Assembly (NCBI RefSeq): GCF_030167925.1
Contig: NZ_JASKUT010000001.1
Location: forward strand, 1,984,001 to 2,048,000
Direction: 5' to 3'
Origin: Paenibacillus silviterrae
GTDB taxonomy: Bacteria > Bacillota > Bacilli > Paenibacillales > NBRC-103111
Length of the DNA stretch: 64,000 nt
Below the pieces are notes generated by a model. It was not told the origin of the DNA, ran no database searches, and saw nothing but the letters and a program-made list of their open reading frames with translations. The position numbers were made by a program, and so were the translations under genes. Below, in pieces: positions 43,619 to 51,611 of the stretch (positions within the stretch are counted from its first letter, which is position 1; each line of letters opens with the position of its first letter).

Positions 43619-44215
43619 TCAGCCGATCAACGGCCATCTCCATGGCTCCTGGTTGCTGAAGGCAACCGGCTTCATTTCGTCCTTTAAACGCTCGGAGCCC
43701 GGGGGCAGCAGCTCCTGGAATGCCTGAATCGTACGTGCATGCGTAATGACCCACACTCTCGCTTTCTCCAAGCCTCCGCACCATTCGAGGAAGCGTTCCG
43801 CCTGCTGGGTAAACAGGAGCTTCGGCAGCGTGTGAATTCCCTGAAGCCATAAATAGGTGGGGAGATGAGAGGCCGGCAGGAAGTCGCCGAATTCCTGAAC
43901 GATCCGCTCCGGCTCCAAGGAATAATCGCAGGGAAGCGTGTGAAAATCATAGCGGAACGGATGCTGTCTCGGTCCTGCCAGCGGATGGACAAACCGGGAG
44001 CAGCCCGTTCCCTCCGCCCACAGCCGGGCTGTCTGCAGTGTGCGTACGGTCGGTCCCGAGATGACCGCATCCTCATCCGTAAGCGGATACCTTTTCTTAA
44101 GCTCCAGCGCATATTGGAGCCCGCTCTGCGTAAGCTTCGGGTCCTTAACTGCATAATCGGCCGAACTCTGTTTTCGATGCTCCGCTTCCCCATGCCTTAC
44201 AAATAAGAGCTCCAT
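43619..44215 (-). CDS. Histidine phosphatase family protein
   Basis: 198 residues of the phosphoglycerate-mutase-like superfamily. Active-site motif LLFVRHGEAEH at the N terminus (His nucleophile in RHGE), SGPTVRTLQTARLW as second catalytic Arg/Glu region and WVITHARTIQAF with the C-terminal His. The substrate cannot be told. ATG 44215 follows GAGGTG. It is oriented with lysC and 85 bases upstream of it, but lysC has its own promoter. Confidence 0.85.
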   Translation of the reverse strand: MELLFVRHGEAEHRKQSSADYAVKDPKLTQSGLQYALELKKRYPLTDEDAVISGPTVRTLQTARLWAEGTGCSRFVHPLAGPRQHPFRYDFHTLPCDYSLEPERIVQEFGDFLPASHLPTYLWLQGIHTLPKLLFTQQAERFLEWCGGLEKARVWVITHARTIQAFQELLPPGSERLKDEMKPVAFSNQEPWRWPLIG

Positions 44216-44278
44216 TCGCCGCCACCTCGCCATTATAAGTGGTAATCATTGTATGCGGCGCTCGCTCGTCTTACGACT

Positions 44279-44551
44279 CTAGATTGGCAGCAATTCTTGA
44301 CGCTCCGCCTTCGGCTTGCAATCCCGGCATATCCCCACCACCCTGCCTTCGCCGGCGGAATAAAAGGTCAGGCCGCTTGCCTTTTTCCTGCAATAGGAGC
44401 ATGCTTGTTTCGTGTGCCTGGTCTTCTTGTATTTCGTTAAAGAAGTAACCTTGCTGCTCCTTCGTGCCCGGACCGTCAGCCATCCAATCAGTCCGGCGAC
44501 GACGACGGCGAGCGCGATGTACCCCAGCCAGTACGAGCTTGAGCTCCACAT
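44279..44551 (-). CDS. Small membrane protein with cytoplasmic zinc ribbon
   Basis: 90 residues, not assigned to a family. One N-terminal transmembrane helix (YWLGYIALAVVVAGLIGWLTV), a basic linker (RARRSSKVTSLTKYKKTRHTKQ), and two CxxC pairs (CSYC and CRDC, 25 residues apart) that should bind zinc. The inside-positive linker puts the ribbon in the cytosol. GGGGGGA is six bases before ATG. Its promoter region is shared with the divergent merR gene. Confidence 0.65.
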   Translation of the reverse strand: MWSSSSYWLGYIALAVVVAGLIGWLTVRARRSSKVTSLTKYKKTRHTKQACSYCRKKASGLTFYSAGEGRVVGICRDCKPKAERQELLPI

Positions 44552-44606
44552 GATAATCCCCCCATTCGGTAGTTAACTTCTGCATAAGCTTCGCAAATAA
44601 ATAGTG

Positions 44607-44638
44607 TTGACTCTGACATTAATGTCAGAGTTTATAAT
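44607..44638 (+). promoter_or_regulatory. MerR-type promoter-operator of the merR-trx operon
   Basis: TTGACT (44607-44612) and a perfect TATAAT (44633-44638) are separated by 20 bases, longer than the optimal 17, as in promoters twisted into shape by MerR proteins. A perfect 22-base dyad with half-site ACTCTGACATT (44610-44631) fills the spacer. Confidence 0.85.
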
Positions 44639-44675
44639 GAATTCATCGAACCGTTACGATAGAGGAGCGCGAAGG

Positions 44676-45062
44676 ATGAAGATTGGTGAGCTATCCCGGT
44701 TGACCGGTGTCAGCATTAGATCCATACGTTACTACGAGCAGCAAGGCTTAATTGCCTCCGGACGCTCTGAGAAAGGATATCGCTTGTATCATTCGCTTCA
44801 TATCGACCAGCTGAATACGATTAAGTTCTATCTTAGCCTTGGTTTGACGACGGAGCAAATTGCAAGCTTCCTGCACTGCGTATTGCAAAACAAAGAGGCC
44901 TTCTGCCGGCAGGTGCTGCCGATCTACGAGCAGAAGCTGCTGGAGCTTGATTCCCAGATCGAGCAGCTTCTGCTAATCCGAAGCAACCTAGCCGAGCGGA
45001 TTCGATCCATACGAAACGAGACGGAGGCTGATCGGCATGTCATTGAAGCAAGCGAACGATAG
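44676..45062 (+). CDS. MerR family transcriptional regulator
   Basis: 128 residues. N-terminal winged helix MKIGELSRLTGVSIRSIRYYEQQGLI with wing residues SEKGYRLY, then a coiled coil dimerisation helix (LPIYEQKLLELDSQIEQLLLIRSNLAERI). Two cysteines, Cys68 and Cys77, lie between them and could sense oxidation or an electrophile (inference). ATG 44676 follows GGAG. Its promoter has the spacing and dyad expected for autoregulation. A thioredoxin gene overlaps its end by 26 bases, so it very likely controls that thioredoxin. Confidence 0.9.
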   Translation: MKIGELSRLTGVSIRSIRYYEQQGLIASGRSEKGYRLYHSLHIDQLNTIKFYLSLGLTTEQIASFLHCVLQNKEAFCRQVLPIYEQKLLELDSQIEQLLLIRSNLAERIRSIRNETEADRHVIEASER

Positions 45063-45360
45063 CAATTTCACAGAGCTTACGGGGTCAGGTATCACCCTGG
45101 TGGATTTCGGGGCCGCATGGTGTCCCCCCTGTAAGGTTCTGCTTCCCATTCTAGAGGAGCTGGAGCATGAGCTGAGCGAGGCTTCCGGCTTATCCGTACT
45201 GAGTCTTGATGTTGAAGAATCGCCCGTGACCTCCTCTGCTTTCGGGGTGATGTCCATGCCTACGGTCATTCTGTTCAAGGACGGTCAACCGATGGATAAG
45301 CTGGTAGGTCTGCGCTCGAAGGAAGCCTACGTAAATATGGTCCAAAAGCACCTTGCCTAA
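45037..45360 (+). CDS. Thioredoxin-like protein with WCPPC active site
   Basis: 107 residues, one thioredoxin fold. Active site WCPPC (Cys29, Cys32) instead of the usual WCGPC; cis-proline in MSMPTVILF; C-terminal LVGLRSKEAYVNMV. A CPPC pair is more oxidising or resembles maturation and resistance oxidoreductases, so the redox role may differ from housekeeping TrxA (inference). It starts inside the merR gene, using GGAGG there. Ends at a strong terminator. Confidence 0.92.
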   Translation: MSLKQANDSNFTELTGSGITLVDFGAAWCPPCKVLLPILEELEHELSEASGLSVLSLDVEESPVTSSAFGVMSMPTVILFKDGQPMDKLVGLRSKEAYVNMVQKHLA

Positions 45361-45380
45361 GGACCTTGCTCCAAATCAAA

Positions 45381-45414
45381 GCAAGCATCTCCTCATGTTG
45401 ACGGAGATGCTTGC
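45381..45414. terminator. Bidirectional terminator between trx and the DUF1361 gene
   Basis: GCAAGCATCTCC (45381-45392) pairs perfectly with GGAGATGCTTGC (45403-45414) around ten bases. T-rich sequence (TGCTTTGTTTC) follows on the plus strand. Confidence 0.85.
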
Positions 45415-46100
45415 TGCTTTGTTTCGTGCGCAACGTGTAATAGCTGATAGAACGTTATGTAGACCACAAAGATCAAAATCCCGAAAAACAGGGTAAACAA
45501 CAAGGTTTGCACCGAGAGGCTTCGGGCGATCAAACCCATCACCCGGTCTCCGTCCGTGAGGAGATCCCAGCTGTTCAGCCTAGGTACTCTGCCTAGCCAA
45601 ATACCGTAACCGGACAAGAGGGAGACCGAACCGACCAAAATCCATGAAGCCCATCGTCTTCCCCTGCGATGAAGGATGGATTGCACTTGATAAAGCGAAA
45701 GGAACCCGAGCAGCAACCCGTTCCACGCAAACAACAGGATCAATACGAGATCGATCCAATACCGGATCGAGTAGTCCCCGAAAGCCGTATACATGTTCTT
45801 TTTGAGCGTCAAATGGATCAAATCGGTAACAATGTATGGCGAATTCGGAAAAAACAAAAGCCAGCCCGCTCCCAGGCCGAGCATCAGCAGTTTACTAAAA
45901 CCGGAACCGAAGCCGCGGGAATGGATATAGATCATAACCGTAGCCAACAAACAAGGGATCCATGCAAGCAGCAAGTTCCATGCCAGGAAATGATAGTACG
46001 TATCTTTGATTACGGAGCTTGTGAGCCAGTACAGAAGTGAGGTCAGCACGGACAACGTGCCGGCAAACACGTACAACTTGCTGTAACGCGAATCTCGCAT
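45393..46100 (-). CDS. DUF1361 family membrane protein
   Basis: 235 residues with about six transmembrane helices. The family motifs LAWNLLLAWIPCLLA and FFPNSPYIVTDLIHL are clear. DUF1361 proteins have no established function. The ATG lies nine bases after the stop of the HPr-like gene, so they are probably cotranscribed. Its last residues overlap the terminator stem. Confidence 0.85.
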   Translation of the reverse strand: MRDSRYSKLYVFAGTLSVLTSLLYWLTSSVIKDTYYHFLAWNLLLAWIPCLLATVMIYIHSRGFGSGFSKLLMLGLGAGWLLFFPNSPYIVTDLIHLTLKKNMYTAFGDYSIRYWIDLVLILLFAWNGLLLGFLSLYQVQSILHRRGRRWASWILVGSVSLLSGYGIWLGRVPRLNSWDLLTDGDRVMGLIARSLSVQTLLFTLFFGILIFVVYITFYQLLHVAHETKQQASPST

Positions 46101-46109
46101 CCTATTCTC

Positions 46110-46367
46110 CTACTTGTTATTTTCCAAGAGATGACACATCATTTCGATTGCTTCTTCCTCGTCGTTGCCTCTCGTTTGAATACGGACCCGCGTCCCTTGC
46201 GGAATCGACAGCAGCATCATGCCCAGAATACTCTTAGCATCGAACTCAAGGCCTTCCTTTTCGAGCTTGAGAACAATATCCGACCGAAATAAATTCGCTT
46301 TCTGTGCCACCGTTTGTAAGTCTTGCGGATGCAGCACCTGAGTAATGGTTACCTCATGCACTCTCAT
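46110..46367 (-). CDS. HPr-like protein with altered phosphorylation site
   Basis: 85 residues with the HPr fold pattern. The regulatory Ser46 region is conserved (AKSILGMMLLSIPQG). The active-site loop is not: HPr's GIHARPA is VLHPQDL, so a histidine (His13) remains but the Arg that stabilises phospho-His is Gln. PEP-dependent phosphotransfer is therefore doubtful while Ser46 signalling could persist, a situation similar in spirit to Crh, which has lost His15. Ribosome site GGGGGA. Lies 87 bases after the acetyltransferase gene and before the DUF1361 gene. Confidence 0.8.
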   Translation of the reverse strand: MRVHEVTITQVLHPQDLQTVAQKANLFRSDIVLKLEKEGLEFDAKSILGMMLLSIPQGTRVRIQTRGNDEEEAIEMMCHLLENNK

Positions 46368-46454
46368 AGGAATCCCCCGATTCTGTATGACTGACAGCTT
46401 CTTGTACTAATCAATGTACTATACAGAACGACAAATGGGAATAGGATGTTTCGG

Positions 46455-46982
46455 CTATAGCTGCAAATAATACAACATTTTTCCTTCGCCCTCGTAATAA
46501 TAATCCGGCATGTGGCACAGCAGGCGAAAGCCCCTCTTTTGGAAAAGCTTCCGTACCGGCTCATACTCCTTCATATCGCAGGTAAACGTTTCGATATACC
46601 GTCCGGACATCGAGCGAAGCGTCTCCGTCATTTGATTCATTAATGCCGTAGCTACACCCAAATGTCGGCAGCTGCGATGGACAACCAGATAGTCGAGAAT
46701 GTACCCGCCCGTATGGTGTTCATTCTCCAGGAAACTGATCGTTCCGATCAGCTCTCCCTTATTATCAATAGCCATTAAATAATAATAGCGATCCTGGGTT
46801 AAGCAAAGAAACGGCTTCGTACGAAAATGGTGCAGCTCCCCTGGGGTATGGTGTAGGTCATCAAAGCTGTAGTCGGACAGCAGAAACTCGGAAACCCGCT
46901 TCGCTTCCTCCTCCGTCGTCATCCGCACAATGCGAAACGCTTCCGCAGGCTCAGAAGCAGCCATGGCTCCATCGGCATTCAT
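46455..46982 (-). CDS. GNAT family N-acetyltransferase
   Basis: 175 residues. Acetyl-CoA-binding core ILDYLVVHRSCRHLGVATALMNQM (motif A, R/Q-x-x-G-x-A form: RHLGVA), preceded by GELIGTISFLEN and followed by RKLFQKRGFRLLCHMPDYYYEGEGKMLYYLQL. The substrate is unknown. The ATG overlaps the stop of the upstream sensor gene (TAATG), with no strong ribosome site of its own, so it is translated as the last cistron of the contractile-system operon. Confidence 0.82.
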   Translation of the reverse strand: MNADGAMAASEPAEAFRIVRMTTEEEAKRVSEFLLSDYSFDDLHHTPGELHHFRTKPFLCLTQDRYYYLMAIDNKGELIGTISFLENEHHTGGYILDYLVVHRSCRHLGVATALMNQMTETLRSMSGRYIETFTCDMKEYEPVRKLFQKRGFRLLCHMPDYYYEGEGKMLYYLQL

Positions 46983-49762
46983 TAACTCACATTTAAGGTT
47001 CCGTTCCATTCGGTTGGTGCTCCATTCTGAAAGAATTCATCACACAAGTAGAAATAGAGTCGTGCCGCTTGGTCCCAGCGATTGAGCCGGATGACCTCGA
47101 GGAAGGCCTCCCTGGCGTCATAGAAGCGGCCGTTCTGGTACATGGACACCGCAGCTTCGAACAATTCGTGCGTTTCCTTTTTCAGCCTGCGAATTTGCTC
47201 CGGATCCCCTTCGTACACATCGTAAAGCTGCAGCGGCTGCTCTTCTCCTTGCAGATGAATGAGTCCTAAGGAGCGGTACAGCCGTCCCCCCGGATTGGAT
47301 AAGCCTTGCAGCAGCTCCTCCGTGATCAGAATGCATACGCCCAGCTTCTCCGTCATTTGCTCCAGCTGGGAAACGAGGCTAACATGCTCCGAAATGACGC
47401 TGTTTTCCAGCCGCTTCTCCTCCCCGATCACGCCGAGCATAAGAGGGCCACGGTGAAGTGCAATGCCGATATCAATCGCCACATAGTCCACGCTTTGACG
47501 ATGCTCGTTGTATTCTTCCAGCGTTCTGCGCATCATCACGGCAGCTCTCAAGGCCTGATCCGCATCGTTAGGGAATAAGGCCAGAATTCCCGCTCCCAGA
47601 TAACGGCTGACAAAGCCGTCATACTTGCGGATGGCGGGACCGAACCGTTTCAGGAAGGAGTTAATGAAATGAAAATTTTCCGTCGGCGTCAGCTTGCGGG
47701 AAAAGCGATAAAAATTCCGCATGTTGGACACCAGAATCGTCATATCTCTTTGAACCTGATCTCCCAGCTGTACGTGAACGATGCTTTCCTTACCGATAAA
47801 ATTCAAAAATTGCTGAGGAACGAAACGGTAGTACGCTTCGCTGAACCTTGTAATTTGAACGATATAATTGCGAATATGGGCAACCATCGCGTTGAAGCGC
47901 TCGCCGAGGTCCGCCAGCTCATCCCGGGTCCGGATATCGACGGACGCGTCCCACTTGCCTCCCGAAATCTCATTTACGCTTCCGCGCATCCGGCGAACCG
48001 CGATCGATACCGACAAGGCGATAGCAAGGAACACGATCAGAATAATGAAGGTAATGCCGATCATATACCATAATATTTTGACCATGACCTGCTGGTTATG
48101 CTGCTTAACGGCGTTAAAATCCTTCCCTGTTTCGTAAATGCCGACGACCTTGTTAGCCGAGTTGTATATCGGCCCGATGGCATAGAGCCACGAACCGCTG
48201 GAATCCTCCACCTTACCGGTGATGATTCTCCCTTGCTCCAGCACCTGCTTGTTATCGTCGTCGATCGGATACGGGCGGAACATGGTGACACTGTCGTCAT
48301 CATCCATGATGATGCTTAATTCGCCGTTCTCCTCTCGGTAGATGGTAGTGTAAAGCCCGTCTCGAGGCGCACCTTTGTCCTTGCTGTAAAGAGAGCTGAG
48401 GCTTTGACGGATTCGATTGTAATCTTCATTCATGTAATGTTTAGGCGTTGTCAAGCGCTCCAAGAGGTCGCCGCTCACGGCATTTTTCCCGTTCGACGCA
48501 AGCAGGGCCAGGTTCTGGCGAATCTCGTCCTCCAGCTTGGTCGAAAGATCGTTGTACACGAGATTGGACAGAATGATCATCGATACCACCACAATCGGTA
48601 CGAAGGCAAGCAGGAACTTCAGCATTAACGGGACACGCCGCTGCAGCGGGCCAGTGTAGAAGAGCCGCAAAAGCAGAAGCAAAAGGAGGAGTTCCGCCAG
48701 GACGAGCACCCAAGCGCCATATCTTGTCATCCTAGCCGTGGCCGGGAACTTATCCGATGTCAGCTGGTTGACAATCGTCCCGTCCGGAAGCAGCTGCATA
48801 TATTGGCTTTCCGTCACGACATAAAGACTGCCCTCCGGACTCCCATAAATATGCTTAAGGGAAGAAAGCTCGCCATACCCTGAAGCTTGAAACGACTTCG
48901 CGCTCAGCAACGATTCGACAATATATGGAGAACCGATGTCAATCCGGCTGATTTCATTCAGCAGCTGATCGATAAAAACGAGCCGCCCTCGGGCATCCAC
49001 CTGGAGGCTCAATGGAACGTTCCGGTCGGACCGCGCCACACCGGGAAGCGGATAAATCAGCTTCATTTCATCTGAAGCAAGAAGCTGGTAAATTTCCCCC
49101 TGCTTGGTGGAAATGAAGACTCGATCCCCCTCCATTCCTACCACGTCGGCCAGCAAGCGATCCGAAGGCAGCTTGGTCTCCCTTGTTTTCTGAGACGGAG
49201 TTCCGTCAGCGGCCGCCCGGTACAGCGTCATTGTTGCGCCGTCCGCATAATAAAAGTACAGCGTATCCCCTTGCGTCATCAGTGCTTTCACTTTGCCGAC
49301 CCGCATCATTCTTGGGAGCAGCGTAGACTCATACCGATATTCCGCGACGGTGCTCAGCAGCTCTCCGGTCGGACTGTACTTGTGAATTCGTTCTCCTACA
49401 ACGTACAGACCGTTCGAGTCAAGCAGCGTCTGCAGGGCATAGACGTTTCCGCTGCGGTCTGCTGTGACTCCGTCATAATGGATTAGTCCTTCCCCTGCCT
49501 TGTTTTCCGTCTTCCGCTTAAAGACGATTTCCCCGTCAGCCGTCATCTTGGTTAAGCTCAGCTTGGAATCGCCGATCAACAGAATGCTCCCTTTGCCGCC
49601 TGAGTCCTGAGGTGTCTCTGCAGAAACCTCGGACAAGCCGTCAAACGGCATGGATTGCACCCATGGAAGCGGTGTAAGCTGGGCCCATGAGCGGTAAATT
49701 CCCCAACCGACAAGGATCATGAGAGCCAGTACAGCGAGCAGCGGCCACCGTTTTGTTTTCAT
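46982..49762 (-). CDS. Membrane sensor with beta-propeller, HAMP and degenerate cyclase domain
   Basis: 926 residues. N-terminal signal anchor; a propeller-like exported region (about 60-330, NHL-like DRSGNVYALQ and DARGRLVFID); two transmembrane helices (350-370, 380-402); a second exported sensor domain (405-555); a further helix (562-588); HAMP (590-645); a class III nucleotide cyclase fold (670-850); and a TPR-like tail (865-915). Both metal-binding aspartates of cyclases are missing: SNMRNF replaces SDIRGF near 679 and GAGILALF replaces GDGILAxF near 722. It probably signals by shape, not by making cAMP. It follows the exported stalk-domain gene by 18 bases. Confidence 0.85.
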   Translation of the reverse strand: MKTKRWPLLAVLALMILVGWGIYRSWAQLTPLPWVQSMPFDGLSEVSAETPQDSGGKGSILLIGDSKLSLTKMTADGEIVFKRKTENKAGEGLIHYDGVTADRSGNVYALQTLLDSNGLYVVGERIHKYSPTGELLSTVAEYRYESTLLPRMMRVGKVKALMTQGDTLYFYYADGATMTLYRAAADGTPSQKTRETKLPSDRLLADVVGMEGDRVFISTKQGEIYQLLASDEMKLIYPLPGVARSDRNVPLSLQVDARGRLVFIDQLLNEISRIDIGSPYIVESLLSAKSFQASGYGELSSLKHIYGSPEGSLYVVTESQYMQLLPDGTIVNQLTSDKFPATARMTRYGAWVLVLAELLLLLLLLRLFYTGPLQRRVPLMLKFLLAFVPIVVVSMIILSNLVYNDLSTKLEDEIRQNLALLASNGKNAVSGDLLERLTTPKHYMNEDYNRIRQSLSSLYSKDKGAPRDGLYTTIYREENGELSIIMDDDDSVTMFRPYPIDDDNKQVLEQGRIITGKVEDSSGSWLYAIGPIYNSANKVVGIYETGKDFNAVKQHNQQVMVKILWYMIGITFIILIVFLAIALSVSIAVRRMRGSVNEISGGKWDASVDIRTRDELADLGERFNAMVAHIRNYIVQITRFSEAYYRFVPQQFLNFIGKESIVHVQLGDQVQRDMTILVSNMRNFYRFSRKLTPTENFHFINSFLKRFGPAIRKYDGFVSRYLGAGILALFPNDADQALRAAVMMRRTLEEYNEHRQSVDYVAIDIGIALHRGPLMLGVIGEEKRLENSVISEHVSLVSQLEQMTEKLGVCILITEELLQGLSNPGGRLYRSLGLIHLQGEEQPLQLYDVYEGDPEQIRRLKKETHELFEAAVSMYQNGRFYDAREAFLEVIRLNRWDQAARLYFYLCDEFFQNGAPTEWNGTLNVS

Positions 49763-49780
49763 TTGTTCAGGGTCCCCTCC

Positions 49781-51607
49781 CTATCCGTCTAGCCCTTCGA
49801 TTCTAATAGTCGCCGTGGGTGCATCCCAGCCGACATATAAGCCCAATCCCTCCGCGACAAAACGAAGCGGTACCATCGTGCGCCCTTCGATGAGTCGAGG
49901 CGGCGCATCCAGCAGGATTTTGTTACCGTTCAAATAAGCTACCGGATCGTCCACCCGGCAAAAGAGCACCGTACCTTCTTTGAGAATCGTCACGGTACGT
50001 TCAAAATCGTTCCATATCACCTTCGAACCGAAGGCTTCCGAGATCGGTCGGATATGAATATAGGCCGACCCGTCAATAAGCACAGGGGGCATTTCGAAGG
50101 ATAACGACGTCCCCTCTGTGAGAATGCTCTCTACTGGCAGGGGGACAGCCCGGGCGTCGATGCTGCCGGCTATTTGGCTTGACAGCTCAGCAATTGCTGC
50201 AAGCTGTTTAGCTGTATATTGCTCCTTCTGCAGCGCCTGCAGCTGTGGTATCAATTGGGCGGTCACCGCTTCTACGGCATTGCCGGTCTGCTGCTCCGCC
50301 AGATCCAGCTGAAGGAACAGCTTCGCCTTCTCGGCGGCAAGAAGCTGCAGCGTAAGCTGCTTCCAGCTGTCGGCCAGCTCGACTGGCAGCCCTGCGGGCG
50401 GCAGGCCCGTTTCCGCCGGGACAGCGCCGCCGCTCGCGAGAGCGGCGATGGTCTGCAGCTTCGCGAGGGCGGCCTCGAGCGACCGCAGCTGCGCGGCGAG
50501 GCCGCTCTCCAGCGCCTTCAGCTGCGCCTCCGCGCGTACCGCCTGCGCCAGCAGCTTCGCCGCGAGAGCGGCGTCGCCCTGCGCAGCGACCAGCTGCGGC
50601 TGCAGCGCGGCGAGCTCGCCTTGCAGCTGCGCCTGCTGCAGCGCGTCGGCCGCCGCCTGGGCGGCAGCAAGCTTCGCCGCGCCCGCAGCGGCCTGCAGCT
50701 GCAGCTCCGCAGCGAGCTCGGCGCTGCCGCCGGCCGCCGCGCGGTACGCCATGCCCTCGAGCTCCGCCTGCCTGCTCTGCAGCAGCGCAAGCTCCGCGAG
50801 GGCATCCGCGGCGCTCTTCGGCTCGGCCGTCCCGCCTGCGGCAGCCTGCGTCTCCGCCAGCTTCGCCGACAGCTCGGCGACGAGCGCCGCATTGCCGCCG
50901 GCCTCCGCCGCCTTCAAAGCCTCCGCCAGCTTCTGCTGCTCTTGGCCAAGCGAGCCCGCGAGGGCGGCAGCCTTCTCCTGAAGGCTGCTCAGAATGGCCG
51001 CAGGATCGCCGGCCATGCGGGCCATCAGCTGCTCCGCAAGGGGCTGGTTACCGCCTTCCACAGCCTTAAGGAAAGCCATCTCGGCCTCCAGCTGCTCCTG
51101 CTGCATCTGCAGCCGGGTGGACTCGCTCTGCTTGTTATCCTCTACCGCCTCTTCGTTCTGCTCCTTCAGCTTCTCGATATCCTTCGCCAGCTGTTCGACA
51201 CGCTTGGCCGCCTCCGCAGCGGAAAGCAGCCCCCGGATGGTCCCTTTCTCGTCGATCCAAACCTCCAGCTTCAGCTTATCGACCGCTGCCGCCTGAAGCG
51301 CCTTCTTGCTCTTAGGGTCCATGATGTCCTTCACGCTGCTTGCGGAGCCGAGATCATACCATGTACCGTCCGCCAGCTCGGATTGGTAGAACATCCCTTG
51401 GCCGGAATCCGCCATAGAGGCCCGGGCGGCGGCCGTATTATCCTTATTGACGGCGCCCCGGTGAATGAGAAAGTTTCCGATGATCAAGTACCCTGATCCG
51501 TTTGCCGCCTCCGGCGGGAGCTTCGCATAGGCGGAGCCTCCCGGCAGAAGCAAGGAGACGGCCAGCACGGCAACGATCAGCTTGGATGGGATTGTATTTC
51601 CGTGCAT
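49781..51607 (-). CDS. Exported Ala-rich coiled-coil protein with copper amine oxidase N-terminal domain
   Basis: 608 residues. Signal peptide (LIVAVLAVSLLLPGGSAYA); residues 28-110 form a globular start (GYLIIGNFLIHRGAV); 120-470 are an almost pure Ala/Leu/Gln/Glu helical stalk with many heptads; the C-terminal 110 residues are a copper amine oxidase N-terminal domain (VLIDGSAYIHIRPISEAFGSKVIWN, and RTMVPLRFVAEGLGLYVGWD), a module common on Paenibacillus surfaces. No LPXTG. It starts four bases after the TolC-like gene. The stalk is encoded by DNA visibly richer in GC than its neighbours. Confidence 0.82.
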   Translation of the reverse strand: MHGNTIPSKLIVAVLAVSLLLPGGSAYAKLPPEAANGSGYLIIGNFLIHRGAVNKDNTAAARASMADSGQGMFYQSELADGTWYDLGSASSVKDIMDPKSKKALQAAAVDKLKLEVWIDEKGTIRGLLSAAEAAKRVEQLAKDIEKLKEQNEEAVEDNKQSESTRLQMQQEQLEAEMAFLKAVEGGNQPLAEQLMARMAGDPAAILSSLQEKAAALAGSLGQEQQKLAEALKAAEAGGNAALVAELSAKLAETQAAAGGTAEPKSAADALAELALLQSRQAELEGMAYRAAAGGSAELAAELQLQAAAGAAKLAAAQAAADALQQAQLQGELAALQPQLVAAQGDAALAAKLLAQAVRAEAQLKALESGLAAQLRSLEAALAKLQTIAALASGGAVPAETGLPPAGLPVELADSWKQLTLQLLAAEKAKLFLQLDLAEQQTGNAVEAVTAQLIPQLQALQKEQYTAKQLAAIAELSSQIAGSIDARAVPLPVESILTEGTSLSFEMPPVLIDGSAYIHIRPISEAFGSKVIWNDFERTVTILKEGTVLFCRVDDPVAYLNGNKILLDAPPRLIEGRTMVPLRFVAEGLGLYVGWDAPTATIRIEGLDG

Positions 51608-51611
51608 AGCC

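Noticed and set aside
42331..43659. 442-codon plus-strand frame opposite lysC
   Set aside because: Composition is that of an antisense shadow, and lysC is unmistakable on the other strand.
46982..49762. Active adenylate or guanylate cyclase
   Set aside because: Both metal-binding aspartates are replaced, so I call the domain degenerate.
50219..51496. Long plus-strand frame opposite the Ala-rich stalk protein
   Set aside because: Arg/Leu-rich product typical of the complement of GC-rich Ala codons; no ribosome site and the opposite strand encodes a signal peptide and a known domain.
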